Positions 10,857 through 21,084 of a stretch of 64,000 nt of DNA are shown piece by piece. The notes beneath the pieces are model-generated. The model was not told the DNA's origin and did no database searches. It was given only the letters and a program-made list of their open reading frames with translations. Source of the DNA: Marisa cornuarietis (taxonomy: Eukaryota; Mollusca; Gastropoda; Architaenioglossa; Ampullariidae); assembly GCA_004794655.1 (NCBI GenBank), contig SMMW01000073.1, positions 575,611 to 639,610 of the forward strand, read 5' to 3'. Position numbers and translations under genes: made by a program. Numbering within the stretch: position 1 is the stretch's first letter; every line of letters begins with the position of its first letter.

Positions 10857-13800
10857 ATTTGACTTTCTTGTAGAAAAAAAGAGTCTACATTGTTTTGGCT
10901 CTTGTAATAACGTTTATGTAATTGTCATCATCATTATCATCAGAAAGAGAAAGGAAGAAAAAGAAGAAGAGCGCGATTTAAGTAAAGTATTTAATATCTT
11001 TGAGCGCTTTCTAAAAAATAAGCATTTGAGATCATACAATAACAGCAAGAAACCTCAACAGACGATTAAGATAACAACTGTCCTTAGAAGCTACGTGGAG
11101 AAAATTAACAATTTCACTCAATAATACACCAGATTCTAACAGTCAACAAGACACCGACACATTAGTTCTATGACATTTCAAACATACGAAAGGATTAGAA
11201 AGACTCTTATCAGATACAGAGCAACCTTATTGCGAGAAAAAAATAAAATAATGTAATTAATCACACATCACATATATCACACATTTTGAGGCAATGGTAT
11301 GAAAGAAAACTTTCTTACAATCGCTGCAGATCACGCCGAATTCTCTCGATTGGGGGCACCAGAAATTGTAGCCAGTTAACTTTTGGATGCAACCGACAAT
11401 ATTCGCTTCATCACCAGTACAGTTACTCTCAGTCATCCAGTATCCAATTTTGTTCCCGCCGAATGAGGATGCAGGAATAAGCACAGCTCCACTTCTAAGG
11501 AAGGAAAATATCCTTACATTCCTTTTGCAGATAGACAGATAGATACTATTTCATTTATTTGGCCATTTATAACTTATTTTAATCATGCGCAATAAACATT
11601 CTTTAGAATGGATACCTGCGCATTACAAATGGACATCATCATCATCATCATCATCATGTAAACATTTTTTTTTTAATTACAAAGGGGGGATTAAACTAAG
11701 GTGTTAAAAACTCTAAAAGGATTATCAGGGTCAGGGGATATCAAAAACATACTACGGTTAGCCGGGTGGAATGCACACACACACACACACACGAGCGCGC
11801 GAAGAATAACCAAATGGTATAAAGGCAAACTCACGATGGGTAACGAAGCTGTCTGCAGATGACTGCGGCAGTGTTTGTGGCAGAGTACGTATTGCCACAT
11901 ACTGAATTCCATTTTCTTTCAAGAATTCTTTTTCCATCAATCGTGACAGGCCCACTAAGCATCTCAAAGCGCCCCATGTCAAGTCTGGTGCGCAGAGTAC
12001 CAGTCAGGCGGTATTCCCCATCTAATTTCACAGGAAAGTTTCATGGAGTATCGCCATATTGTAAGTGTTAATCTCAGCAGACATACACCAGTCTAGTTTA
12101 TGTACCTTCCACGGGTTTTTATAGACACCTCAAGATAGGGGGTATTTAGACTTGTGTACGAAGTTCTCTCAATACAAAGTCACACCCATGATCAAACTTT
12201 GCATGAGAATCCATAAAATGCAATTTAAATAAAAAAAACATACCGAGTTCACAGGTTAAACCCACGTCGTTGGCGTGAGTGCAGCTGTGGTTGTAGAACC
12301 CACTGTGTTTACACTGAGCCAAGCTGGCCTCTGTACCATCACACTCCAGGTCGCTAAATAAAATGCTGGCGTCATCATCGCCCTTAAGGAGCGGGGACAC
12401 AGAGAGAGCTAAAGCGTAAGAGCTGCAAGAAATTATCGCAGAACCGTTCAGGCAGAGCCATTAGCAGAAATATACTAAAAATTTAATATACACGGATTCA
12501 TAAAGACAAAACAACACTGTAATGCAACACAGCGATAAGAACTATACGAGCAACTTTTTTTAAAGTTCTAAACGCGCTTTAAATCGGTTTAGTTGGAGTG
12601 ACATGCTTACAATACCAAACAACTGTAGTCGGCTATAAGAGAGACTGGCATTGTAAAATGAGGACCTACGCGGTATTGAAATCATACTTTACAATACCCA
12701 TTACTTAGCACTTGAAATATTGTTATGGTACGTTTATTGCAGGGGTCAAATTTACTAGATTCATTTTCGTTGTTAAAAAGACCCACTTTTCTGGGGCCAG
12801 TTGCACAACACATTTCTAATTTTAAACACTTTTAGGCCTTAACTCTATTTAGATAATCAGTTTAAAGTGCACACCACAATTTTAGAATTTTTAAAGCTAA
12901 AACTGCTTTAAGTAAGATAAAGTCTGACTTTCCGTCCTGTCAGTACAATTTTTTAGTATGTTTTTTCTGCAATGCATCAAAATGGCTAAGAAGAGATTTT
13001 GCTTCTTTAGAACAGTTTTAAGACTTAGAAACGTGTTGTGCAACTGGCCCCAGAACATTAACATTCCAATGAAAAATATTTGTCCTCACAGCACAATAAA
13101 AGAAGAAAATTAACAAGAAGAAGAAGATGAAACGCTCATCGGCAAACAAACCTGCGTATCTGAAGCATCCCGCAAGCTACCTTTACCTCAGCCTGGCCAA
13201 AGCCACGGTCACATACTGTACTCCATGTTCCGTTATACAATACCTCCAGAAGGCCCGACCACTTGTTCCCTTTTACAAGACGTAGTGTTAACTCTCCAGC
13301 TAAAGCAGTAAAGTGAATGTACAGTATGTAGATACAAAATAGTTAAAACTACAGTTGTTATCATATTTATTATTGAAATCACACGAAGAGACAGAAATAA
13401 AAATGAAATAAGTAGACAAGTGTACCTCGGGATACAGTGTGAGAAGTAAGATTGAGGCAAGTGCTTTTTCCAGACAGCAAGCTGTAACAAAATCTTTGTA
13501 TATCATCTGTTGTCTGATGAGTGAATAATTGTCTTGTTATTATGTACTGTTTGGGGTTACTGAGTGATCGGTGATTAATTATTGAACAACACACTCGTCC
13601 ATGTTTTGTGCACGCTAAGTACGCAACAGGTAATAGATAACTGGAGGAGTGGAATAACTTGCTTCTTCTGAGGTAATATCATTTCTTTCCGAATCAAGCA
13701 AAAGAGCGATGGGCAGCCTACAGTTTGACTATTGATGTCTCATTTAAATTGCTTGACATAAGACTGTAAACTGAGGCAGCGGACATATCAATTAAAGGTC

Positions 13801-15842
13801 TACACACCACGACTTGGAGAAAATATTACGAAAAGGAAGCGTTTGGGGTTTTAGAAATGTTCTTACGATTGCCCAAGAGCACCACTCATCTTTGTAAAAG
13901 TTTGTCATCTTTTGTGAGAGTCACTAAAATGCCATTAAAACTTGTTACATTATTTTGGAAGACTGTTAACTTTAAAAATACAATTAAACACACACAAAAA
14001 TGAAAGATAGGAAAGGTCAAGAAGAGACAGCAAAAAAGATAAAGGAAGAAAGAACAAAATTTGCAAAAAGTGTTTACGGATGTTGCAGATGACTCCAACG
14101 TCTTTCGAGTGACCACAGTTGTGATTGTAAAACCCTCCGTGTCTACAATCCGCCAGACTCGTCTCAGTGCCTTTGCAGTTTACCTGGTCCAGCAGAATGG
14201 CACCCGAACCTTCATCGTACATGTTCGACCCCACACTTACAGCCCCAGGGCTGCGAGAAGCAAGAAAAGGCCAGGAGCATGCTTACATCACTTGATATGG
14301 GGCTGGTCATCACGATGTCAGTTTATCATTACCTTCGCTCAATCGCACTCTCTTTCTCTCATATCGATATTGAAACTGGTCCGGAAAGAAGTGTCATCGT
14401 ATTTTATCTCTCATATATCAGAGAGGAAGAGATTATTCAGCAATCACCTGTTGAAGCCCAACATTCTGCAGACCACCTGCGCGTCCTCTTTGCCAAAGTC
14501 GTCATCACACACTGTACCCCAAGTCCCGTTGTAGAAAACTTCAAGGCGGCCCGACCATTCTGTCCTGCCCACCAGCCGCGCTGTCAACTGTCCGGCTGGC
14601 AGTTTCAACAAAACGAGTAATGACTCAAAGAACTCTCTCCCTCTTATTTCATACTTTGTATGTTACCTTCTCTACTAACAAACACATAATAAGTCTGAAA
14701 CTGACTAAAACTCCCTCTTGTATGTTAGGATCGATATACACATTAACCCACACACATTACTGATTGTAAGAACTCGAGCTCTCGCTACATCAGCACCGTC
14801 TGTAAATTTCTGCCCTTTTCCTCTCTTTTATTATTTTCACAATCGCGGTGAGGAAATGGTGGAAGGGGAGGACAGCATTGAAGGTGGCGCTATCAGCTGG
14901 AGAACTGGAAGTATGTTTATGCTTCTTGTCGATCAACAAGTATGACAATATTCGTCTGCTCATGTCTCAAGGATCATGTTTCCAATATAAAACTGTCCGG
15001 TATATAATTGTTGCACATGAACATGCTTACAGATAACAGTAGCAAGGTTAGGGTTAAGCTCCTAAAGGAACAATTATTATTTTATATTATATTAAGTTGT
15101 ATAATTTTAAATTGTACTTTAATTATTATTGCTGCGTACTGTGGTTAAAGCTGCGGTTCTGGACAGTGTTGATTTATGCTTTAAATTTTAACTTTAAAAA
15201 TAAAAATCTCCTTTTTCTATTCCTTAAATGACTTTATTTTTGTAAAATTGAATTTGATATGTAAGACTTGGAATTCTGAAAAAAATTGATTCGGTAGTTG
15301 CAAGATTTGTCTGGAAATTTTTAATTCGTTAGTTACCAAAATGGTCGCGCTGTGCTCATCCACAACTTCGTGCACGAGAGAAATGTTTAAAAACCATTTA
15401 ATTAATCATTGAGTTTCGTCTTAGGAATATAGGAATCGAATAATGCCGTGCGTTTACAATGAGTCATATTGACAATGAATCTCCGCCTCCTCCACTCGGA
15501 AGTAACACCAAGTGCGCTGTCAACACTGCGAATCCCATCAGACTGAATAGTAGCATTGCTAATGAGTGGGGGGGGGGAGGATCAGTGCCATGGCAGAAGT
15601 CAATCTGTACACATGACACCGGAGGTCAATGGACGGGTCTTATCCTGCCGAGGAACTGAACAAGCTCGAACACTGAACTAGACTCTATATTATTATCTAC
15701 CTTTTACTGTTGAATTTAAAGTTTCTTCTTTTTTTTTTTACCAGTAAATGCTGTTATAATATTTTATTAAACAGGTGTATTTACCTAAACGTGGTACCAG
15801 GAGAAGAGAGATGAAGTATGCGCTGACGACCACGTGAATCAT
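7409..15842 (-). CDS. Gene A: SRCR(3)-Ig(4) receptor-like protein (span of 12 exons, C-terminus unknown)
   Basis: The exons are 15785-15842, 14448-14595, 14078-14250, 13152-13299, 12244-12422, 11835-12021, 11319-11494, 10341-10628, 9583-9888, 8815-9123, 7935-8255 and 7409-7480, all on the minus strand. Joined, they stay in one frame for 2365 bases (about 788 codons). Whole-domain borders are phase 1, and each SRCR domain is split by a phase 2 intron. The order is signal peptide, three SRCR domains, four Ig-like domains and a short linker. SRCR and Ig domains bind ligands outside the cell, so a secreted or membrane recognition receptor is inferred; the ligand is unknown. Six cysteines and two exons per SRCR domain fit the group A type. 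No stop codon or membrane anchor was located. Confidence 0.8.
7935..8255 (-). CDS. Gene A exon 11: Ig-like domain 4 (atypical)
   Basis: A 321-bp phase 1-1 exon with GCAG acceptor and GTGAGT donor. It encodes [20 protein letters not shown] and [14 protein letters not shown], the last segment matching the Ig F/G strands (VY-hydrophobic-N-FG). The canonical Cys pair is not in place: the Cys expected in the VYQIV segment is absent, and two cysteines occur instead in the middle segment. Such membrane-proximal Ig domains without the pair are known in receptor families. Confidence 0.75.
8407..8545. repeat. AT-rich minisatellite, unit of about 14 bp
   Basis: Imperfect units of the form AATGTGTTGTAATT are repeated about nine times within the intron between exons 10 and 11 of gene A. 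Drift is greater toward the right end. Confidence 0.7.
8815..9123 (-). CDS. Gene A exon 10: Ig-like domain 3
   Basis: A 309-bp phase 1-1 exon. It is a classical I-set-like pattern: [15 protein letters not shown], later [16 protein letters not shown]. Donor GTAAGT and acceptor CATCAG. This is the most canonical Ig domain in the window. Confidence 0.85.
9583..9888 (-). CDS. Gene A exon 9: Ig-like domain 2
   Basis: A 306-bp phase 1-1 exon. It shows [16 protein letters not shown], a core Trp in FQWSE, and HEGRYNCTV, then the unusual [16 protein letters not shown] ending that gene B's Ig2 shares (QRLPLTSSYDLAFIV). The acceptor is CTTTAG and the donor GTAAAA. Confidence 0.83.
9898..9917. repeat. 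(TA)n run next to the exon 9 acceptor
   Basis: A TA repeat of about 20 bp lies roughly ten bases upstream (minus strand) of the exon 9 acceptor, where a polypyrimidine tract would be expected. Length variation here could influence splicing. Confidence 0.7.
10341..10628 (-). CDS. Gene A exon 8: Ig-like domain 1
   Basis: A 288-bp phase 1-1 exon with TTTCAG acceptor and GTAAGC donor. The Ig pattern is visible as TNVSLKCES, a Trp in YTWQE, and RRVKCGA, with a preceding DNVTRAHNG turn. It is paralogous to the Ig exon of gene B at 44380 (TRKQNGSRVRCEA). Confidence 0.8.
10801..10854. repeat. (CA)n microsatellite
   Basis: A pure CA run of 54 bp in the intron upstream of the first Ig exon of gene A. 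Confidence 0.95.
11319..11494 (-). CDS. Gene A exon 7: SRCR3 second half
   Basis: A 176-bp exon with CCTTAG acceptor and GTAAGA donor. It encodes [14 protein letters not shown], then [15 protein letters not shown], then [16 protein letters not shown]. Four cysteines complete the third SRCR domain. The last T joins CA of exon 8 to make Ser and enter the first Ig domain in frame. Confidence 0.82.
11586..11657 (+). mobile_element. Solo 3' tail of the L2-type LINE
   Basis: The segment ATTCTTTAGAATGGATACC, then TGCGCATTACAAATGGACATC, then an (ATC)n run matches, in inverted orientation, the sequence at 42254-42325 beyond the 3' end of the L2-type LINE in gene B. A short 3'-only copy with the same microsatellite tail is typical of severe 5' truncation on retrotransposition. 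Confidence 0.65.
11835..12021 (-). CDS. Gene A exon 6: SRCR3 first half (divergent subtype)
   Basis: A 187-bp exon with AG acceptor and GTGAGT donor. It encodes [16 protein letters not shown], then WNSVCG, then [13 protein letters not shown]. The domain has an extended N-terminus and RQL instead of RML. It matches exon 4 of gene B better than the other SRCR exons of gene A, so two SRCR subtypes predate the A/B split. Confidence 0.8.
12244..12422 (-). CDS. Gene A exon 5: SRCR2 second half
   Basis: A 179-bp exon with TTGCAG acceptor and GTATGT donor. It encodes [20 protein letters not shown], then GFYNHSCTH, then DVGLTC. All four cysteines of the second half are present and the close similarity to exon 3 shows domain duplication within the gene. 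Confidence 0.85.
12789..13055. mobile_element. MITE-like element with terminal inverted repeats of about 31 bp (copy 1)
   Basis: The left end begins TTCTGGGGCCAGTTGCACAA and the right end is its reverse complement. The match extends over about 31 bp with one mismatch. The 267-bp body contains no coding sequence. It lies in the intron between exons 4 and 5 of gene A. A related copy in opposite orientation is at 59111-59377. The superfamily cannot be assigned without the target-site duplication. Confidence 0.75.
13152..13299 (-). CDS. Gene A exon 4: SRCR2 first half
   Basis: A 148-bp exon encoding [30 protein letters not shown] and EVKVACGML, with the same cysteine positions as SRCR1. The acceptor is CTTTAG. 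The donor GTTTGT is non-optimal at position 3, but it lies at the aligned position and keeps phase 2. Confidence 0.83.
13300..14077. other. Intron between exons 3 and 4 of gene A
   Basis: No further domain exon was found. The minus-strand frames here are intronic. Confidence 0.5.
14078..14250 (-). CDS. Gene A exon 3: SRCR1 second half
   Basis: A 173-bp exon with AG acceptor and GTAAAC donor. It encodes [17 protein letters not shown], then [17 protein letters not shown], then DVGVICN, giving the last four cysteines of a group A SRCR domain. Its length equals that of gene B's exon 3. Confidence 0.88.
14448..14595 (-). CDS. Gene A exon 2: SRCR1 first half
   Basis: This 148-bp exon has an AG acceptor and a GTGATT donor. 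It encodes the canonical SRCR start: [18 protein letters not shown], then [11 protein letters not shown], then [10 protein letters not shown]. It supplies the first two of six cysteines. It is the best conserved SRCR exon in the window. The donor GTGATT is weaker than consensus. Confidence 0.88.
14596..15784. other. First intron of gene A
   Basis: AT-rich intron separating the signal-peptide exon from SRCR1. A short G run is at 15570-15578. No other feature was recognised. Confidence 0.5.
15785..15842 (-). CDS. Gene A exon 1: start codon and signal peptide
   Basis: The minus strand reads ATG followed by a hydrophobic run ([19 protein letters not shown]) and a GTAAAT donor in phase 1. The leftover G joins CC of exon 2 to give Ala, a plausible signal-peptidase site before the first SRCR domain. 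This is the only upstream ATG exon with signal-peptide character and the correct phase. It parallels exon 1 of gene B (39435), which has the same phase and similar length. Confidence 0.7.
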
Positions 15843-17507
15843 GATGATGTGCGGTGGACGGAGGCAAACTGAAACACACTCGGTTAGCCTTTGGTTGAAC
15901 TGAGACAGCGCCGTGAGCGACTCAGGGAAGTAAATGGAGGCAGCAGTGTGAGTAAAGCATCCCTAACTGACGTGGACACTTGCTGATGCATGCGTGTTAC
16001 ATTGTCGTCAACGATGTCCTGCCCTCTGGCTCAAAGTTTTCCTTCCGGCCCTTGATCAGCTCCGGATGGACTGGCAAAGAGTGTCCTTTCCAGCAAGATG
16101 GAAGATACTGTTGTCAACTTGACCACCCTATTATCTGTCGTCGAGCATTGCTGAGCTTCACGGATGTTTGTATGGCCTGCTGTCTTCCCAACCATTTGCA
16201 TCAAACTAGTCCAGCGGTTGTCGCGAGACAAAAGGCACAAGTGTATGTGTTGTGTGCGTGCCGTGAATTTTACAGCTTATGTTGACCTTTTGTTTCATAT
16301 TGAAAACGGGTTTCTTTAGACAGGTTTTTTTTCCATTTACGTTTATTTACTAACAGGGTACGGCACTAAAAGTCACACAACTATTCATTGTTATATATTT
16401 TTTTTATTTGAAATGAGTAGAGTGCTGTATTTTATCATCATGCAAAATTTAGTACAGTTTGAACAATTTAGTACCCGTTGCTCAGGGAAAACCTAGTGGA
16501 ATCTCTGAAAATCTTTGAACCCGTTTTTCTCAAAAAGGCCGCCACCATACTCCTACACTTCAAAGCTGTATAACTCACTCAATTTTAGGACTAAAAGAAC
16601 GTGTGTATCGTAAGAAAGTTCACGATCTGTACTTTTAAAAATATGCAAATGGCCCTATCTGAAATTTCCGACTTTAGACTCATTTCGTCGTGGAAGGTCA
16701 CATTTTGTGTAAATAAAAACTAATGCGCACGGGGCTAGTTATTATTTCATTAGCAATCAAGGTCAGCGTGTCATTTTCTGCTGCATTGTCATGGTGACAG
16801 CTTTGTGCTTGCATGTATTTCTGCCTTTACGAGTTTGCATATGACTGGGCCGGCGGTTGGTTTTCTGTGAGTTGCTGTCTCGGCGTGAGACACCCATCCC
16901 CTCTCCTACCCCGTGTCTGCATGAGAATAATTGCAGGCGCGAGGTCAGTCCATGCAGAACAATATACGCACACGAGCACCAAATTCTTACCTGTTCGAAT
17001 TTTGTTCTCCCATCATCTTTTTGTTATTCACACCTGGGGCCGCATACATAAAGCGAGGATAAGTTGATACCCAGGGTAATATAATAGCCAAGAACAAACG
17101 TTGCACCAAGATAAAAGCCCCAAGATTTGAATGAAAGTGCTTGTGGTGCCTGTTAAGTGCAACTGTCGCTGGCTTTTTCGTGTATACTTGTACTTCTCTC
17201 TCTTCCCGTCTGACTTTGTGAATAGACTTACAGTAAGAAAATGAAGAAAGATTTTACTGCATTCTGGGTAAAATGTATACTTGTCCGTTTCGCAACGCAT
17301 GTGCCCAAAAGTGGAATCCAGTATCTTTACACCATTTTCTTTTTCTGTTCGTCTTGTTACCATTGACACCAGCTGTTCCCACTTGTAAAGCTTGCGTTAG
17401 GCCTCAGCATGCAATATAATTGATGTTTAAGTCTGTTCTCAGTTATTGTGTACTTGATAGTGTTTTGATAGAGTACTACTCAATGGCTACTTATGAGAGA
17501 TTAATCA
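15843..17507. other. Upstream region of gene A; no promoter element assigned
   Basis: This lies 5' of gene A on the minus strand. I see no clear TATA box within the first 150 bases. Several short plus- and minus-strand frames have no recognisable domains. Confidence 0.4.
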
Positions 17508-18179
17508 TTAAGGCATGACACGACCCGAAAAAAACCTTACGCTTTACAAGACATGGCTAATTTTTTTATATGAACTATTTTGCCCTTGAATGGACATTCA
17601 AAAAACGCTTTTAGTACACTTGTCACACTATCGGTTGCCATGGAAACGATCCAAAATGGCGCCTAAACAAACATTTTTAAAAGCTTATAACTTGAGTATG
17701 CTCAAAATTCTTTTCCACATAGTTAACTAAAAGGAAGATTTACAATCGTATGACGGGAAATTACAAAAATCAACTTATTTTTTATGATTTTTTATTTTTG
17801 TTAAACGATGTGTTAAAATTTAAGAAATTTTGATTGAAAACAGTGTAACTACTAAACTACTAAATTTTTAAAACGCCCTCATACAAATGTTTAAATGTGT
17901 ATATAAAAAAAAACTCAACGAAATTTCAAGTCTATATCATATCTTAATATAAAGTTATAGGGATTTGAAGTAAACAAACTGTAACCAAAACAAGAAGCTA
18001 AAAATTCTGAACATAAGTAGGATTTTGAAAGCAGTGACTGTTTGACAAAATTTACAATTTTCTAGATTTTTATGAAAAATCACTTTGAGAGTGGATAAAT
18101 GACATTTCCTACTATGCTAATATCTCAAAATGGCCAAAAAAGAATTTTGGCAAATCTGGGGGGTAGTGTCATGCCTTAA
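17508..18179. mobile_element. Non-autonomous TTAA-bounded DNA element, 672 bp
   Basis: The left end reads TTAAGGCATGACACGACCC. The reverse complement of the right end reads TTAAGGCATGACACTACCC. So there is a terminal inverted repeat with one mismatch, flanked by TTAA, the target of piggyBac-type elements. There is no transposase inside. The TIR does not begin with the usual CCC of piggyBac, so the assignment is tentative. Confidence 0.65.
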
Positions 18180-20035
18180 ATTCTTTTATATATGGCGAAA
18201 TATGCCCAGTGAACACACCCTAACACACGTGTTTACACATGAAAACATCAACAAAGAACAAACCAGCTTACTCAAGATAAGACATTTATTTCACAAAACA
18301 GTGCAAATGCCTCTCATCAAACCAAATAAAAATATCCTACCTAAAGATGCAATGGAAACATTGTTATTTAAAATTCTTGGCATGTGGTTCACTAAAAATA
18401 TACAAGCATGAATAACATAAAACTCTAAAAGCATATCTGGCGAAGTTACAATAAGGTGTATTTAAACATTCCTATGCCAGGTTAAGCTGTTCAAAACAAG
18501 TATAATCTAAACATTATTTCATCTCTTTTGATGAGTCTGTAGAGGCTATAAAAAAATTGCTAAAATTACATTAAGCGAACAGAACCTTTCCACTCATTGA
18601 TAAACTCTCCAGTTATTTCAATCTATGCAGAAATGTGTAGAAGTGTATTTACAGGCGTGACTTATAGATGTGTAAAAAAAACATTCAGAATAGTTTGTGG
18701 CAAGATACTTTAAGATGTCCAGCATCTCCTACAAAATGTTCAACATGTGTGTCATTACCTCAAGTATGTTCTTTTAGCAAACATCTCGATTTATTTGGAT
18801 GTGATAATAATTACAAGACATATGCTGTATTTGATTTAATGTTATTAATTGCTAAATCTTACATATATTCATGCATATAAAAACATTACACCCGTTTCTT
18901 CAAATATTATAGATATAAAATTCTATTACTGCATACCATATGACAAAAGATTTGACGGTGAAACTAATGTGTCCCCGCTTGAAGATATTGTCTCAAGCAC
19001 TAAAAGCACGCTCCTTGCAAGTGTCAGTAAGCCACCCTTTTATTATGCGTTGCATGATCAAGATCAGAAGGTGAAAAAAATGCATATACGTTGGTGTGTG
19101 TGGTATGAAGCTTGCAACCATTCTACTGCCTAAGAAGACAGGCATCATTAATATGCACATGTTTCCTAACTTCACGTAAACCCATTAAAACTATATCATC
19201 ATCTCTTTTAAAGATGGAGTCCTAAGTTACGTCTCGATTACTGGTGAAGAGACAGAATAACCAGCCTGTAAAGGGTGGCTGATATTATACAAAAATATCA
19301 CACCACTCAAATAGCAGGGCACAGTGGCATAGAGGAAAAGATCACCAGTTTGTACCACTGGGGATCGTCAAATACGAGGTGAAATATTAAATAAGTTATT
19401 CTGACATTAATGAACAAATCGAAACATAATGATTGTCACAAACCTGTTTAACTGAGATAGGGATGGGGAATGGAAGGAGGGGGAAGGTGCGGAAGGTTAG
19501 CGATCGGTGTGTGTGCCCTGTAATGGCTGACAGCTTAATTAAGTGCTGTTGAGAGGATAGGATGGAGAGAATCAAGAAGAATGAAAAGAGCGTTTTGTGT
19601 ACTTTTATTTTATTCATGTGCTGGTCTCCTTGACGGGAACGGAGAAACTTGCGGTCTCCTCGGTGTGTTGCAAAGTCTTGACCAGTAACAAGTCCTGACC
19701 AGACTTGATTTGTGTAACAAGTCCTGACCAGACTTGAGAGTAAAATCTGTCATGTTGAACCTGTTGAGGTGAGTGTATGTTTGTCAATTTTTGTCTTTAA
19801 ATGGTGGAGTTTGAGAGAGTGATTATATAATTTTTTGCATGAGATAAATAGATGAATGTATGTTATTGCTGTAGGGGGATGTTTAGACATTGATATATTG
19901 TGGGTTAAACTTGCAGCAGCCAGTAACCAACAGCAGACCAAATATGGTTCTGAAACGAAGGAACTTACGAAGACAATTTTTTTCCCACGAACGTGCCAGT
20001 AAAAAATAAAAGGAGACCTATGCACAGCGGCCTGT
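18180..20035. other. No recognised gene
   Basis: A plus-strand frame ending at 19133 reads IPYDKRFDGETNVSPLEDIV and looks somewhat protein-like, but I do not recognise it and see no supporting splice sites. A 22-base segment beginning AACAAGTCCTGACC is directly repeated at about 19687 and 19717. Confidence 0.35.
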
Positions 20036-20323
20036 TTGGAGCATCATTCAGACATTGCACTGTGCAAGATGGAACACCTCAGTTCTGCAAGAGCTTCTGC
20101 CGAAGATCCAGAAGTGCTCCAACACTGGTTTGAGCTGTTAGACAATGTCTTGACCACTGCTGGGCTAAAGGACATGCTGTGCCAAATATTCAACGCCGAT
20201 GAGAGTGGGTTCATCACTGACCCAAAATCACAAGTAGTTTTGGCAACAAAGGGATCAAAACGAGTTAATCAACACATCGGTGGATCGGGTAAGCCCAACA
20301 TGTATACCGTTGTAACTGGAATT
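20036..20323 (+). pseudogene. Fragment of a pogo/Tigger-type (DDE_1) transposase
   Basis: The reading frame contains EHLSSARASA, a helical segment, and FNADESGFITDPKS, then VLATKGSKRVNQHIGG. This matches the linker and the first catalytic Asp block (NxDESG...K) of CENP-B/pogo-family transposases. About 95 of the usual 450 or more residues remain. Similarity stops after VVTG, where unrelated sequence begins. The element is non-functional. Confidence 0.75.
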
Positions 20324-20540
20324 CTCTCCCCTACACCATTGTCTGAAGGGAGGAAGGAGCATGACTGTTATTGCAGTGTCTTATATCAACCAGCAACACC
20401 ACTCCTTTTCCCTTTTTCACATCCACATGCAGACAGTAAGCCCTTTTCTCCCCACAAACATTCCTATTCAAGGCCTTCTAAAATAATATTAAATGTACAG
20501 CATTTCAGACAACTGACTGCAATAATGAAAAAGAGAAAAA

Positions 20541-21084
20541 CTCAAGAAGATCAAGGAACTGTCTGAAATCAATCAGCTCCAGCTTAACATTCTGAAAAAG
20601 AAAAACGAGGAACTGGAAGATACGCACAGCAGATCAGCTCATTTTCATCCTGACAAAATTTTATACAGTGATGAAGCTGTGCAGTTTTACACGGGTCTTA
20701 GAGACAGCTACTTATGATTTATTTTTTAACTATATACAAAAGAAAACTCATAAACTTCTCTGTTGGAGTGGTCAAAAGACCGATTATGAAAAGTCCAGAT
20801 CTATACCTCACCCAAGGCGGCTATCAATAGAAGTTCCATTTTTAGCTACATTGATGAGACTAAAGGTTGGGCTGTATGCCCATGATCTTGCAGCACAGAT
20901 TGGGATATGCCCATCCCAGTTCAGTCTAATGTTTACTACTTGGGTTAGATTATTACGCCTTGAACTGGAGATAATTCATCGATTTCCATCATGTGAGGAC
21001 TGTATTAAATATACAAATCTCAGGGCAATCATTGACTGCACTGAATTTCTCATAGAAACACAATCATCTTTGACTGCACAGTGA
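20541..21084 (+). pseudogene. Fragment of an ISL2EU/Harbinger-like (DDE_Tnp_4) transposase
   Basis: A coiled-coil segment (KKIKELSEINQLQL) and ILYSDEAVQFYTGL are followed, after a frameshift near 20700-20715, by RLSIEVPFLATLMRLKVGL, FSLMFTTWVRLL and LRAIIDCTEFLIE. The IIDCTE block holds the first catalytic Asp. The arrangement of a coiled coil, FYTGL and then DDE_Tnp_4 is typical of ISL2EU-type proteins. The frame ends in a stop right after that block, so the C-terminal half is lost. Confidence 0.8.

Noticed and set aside
14061..14534. 157-residue plus-strand frame over gene A exons 2 and 3
   Set aside because: It is antisense to two well-supported SRCR exons.
18849..19133. 94-residue plus-strand frame as a gene
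   Set aside because: Somewhat protein-like, but no recognised family, no splice sites and no paralogue in the window. Kept only as a note.
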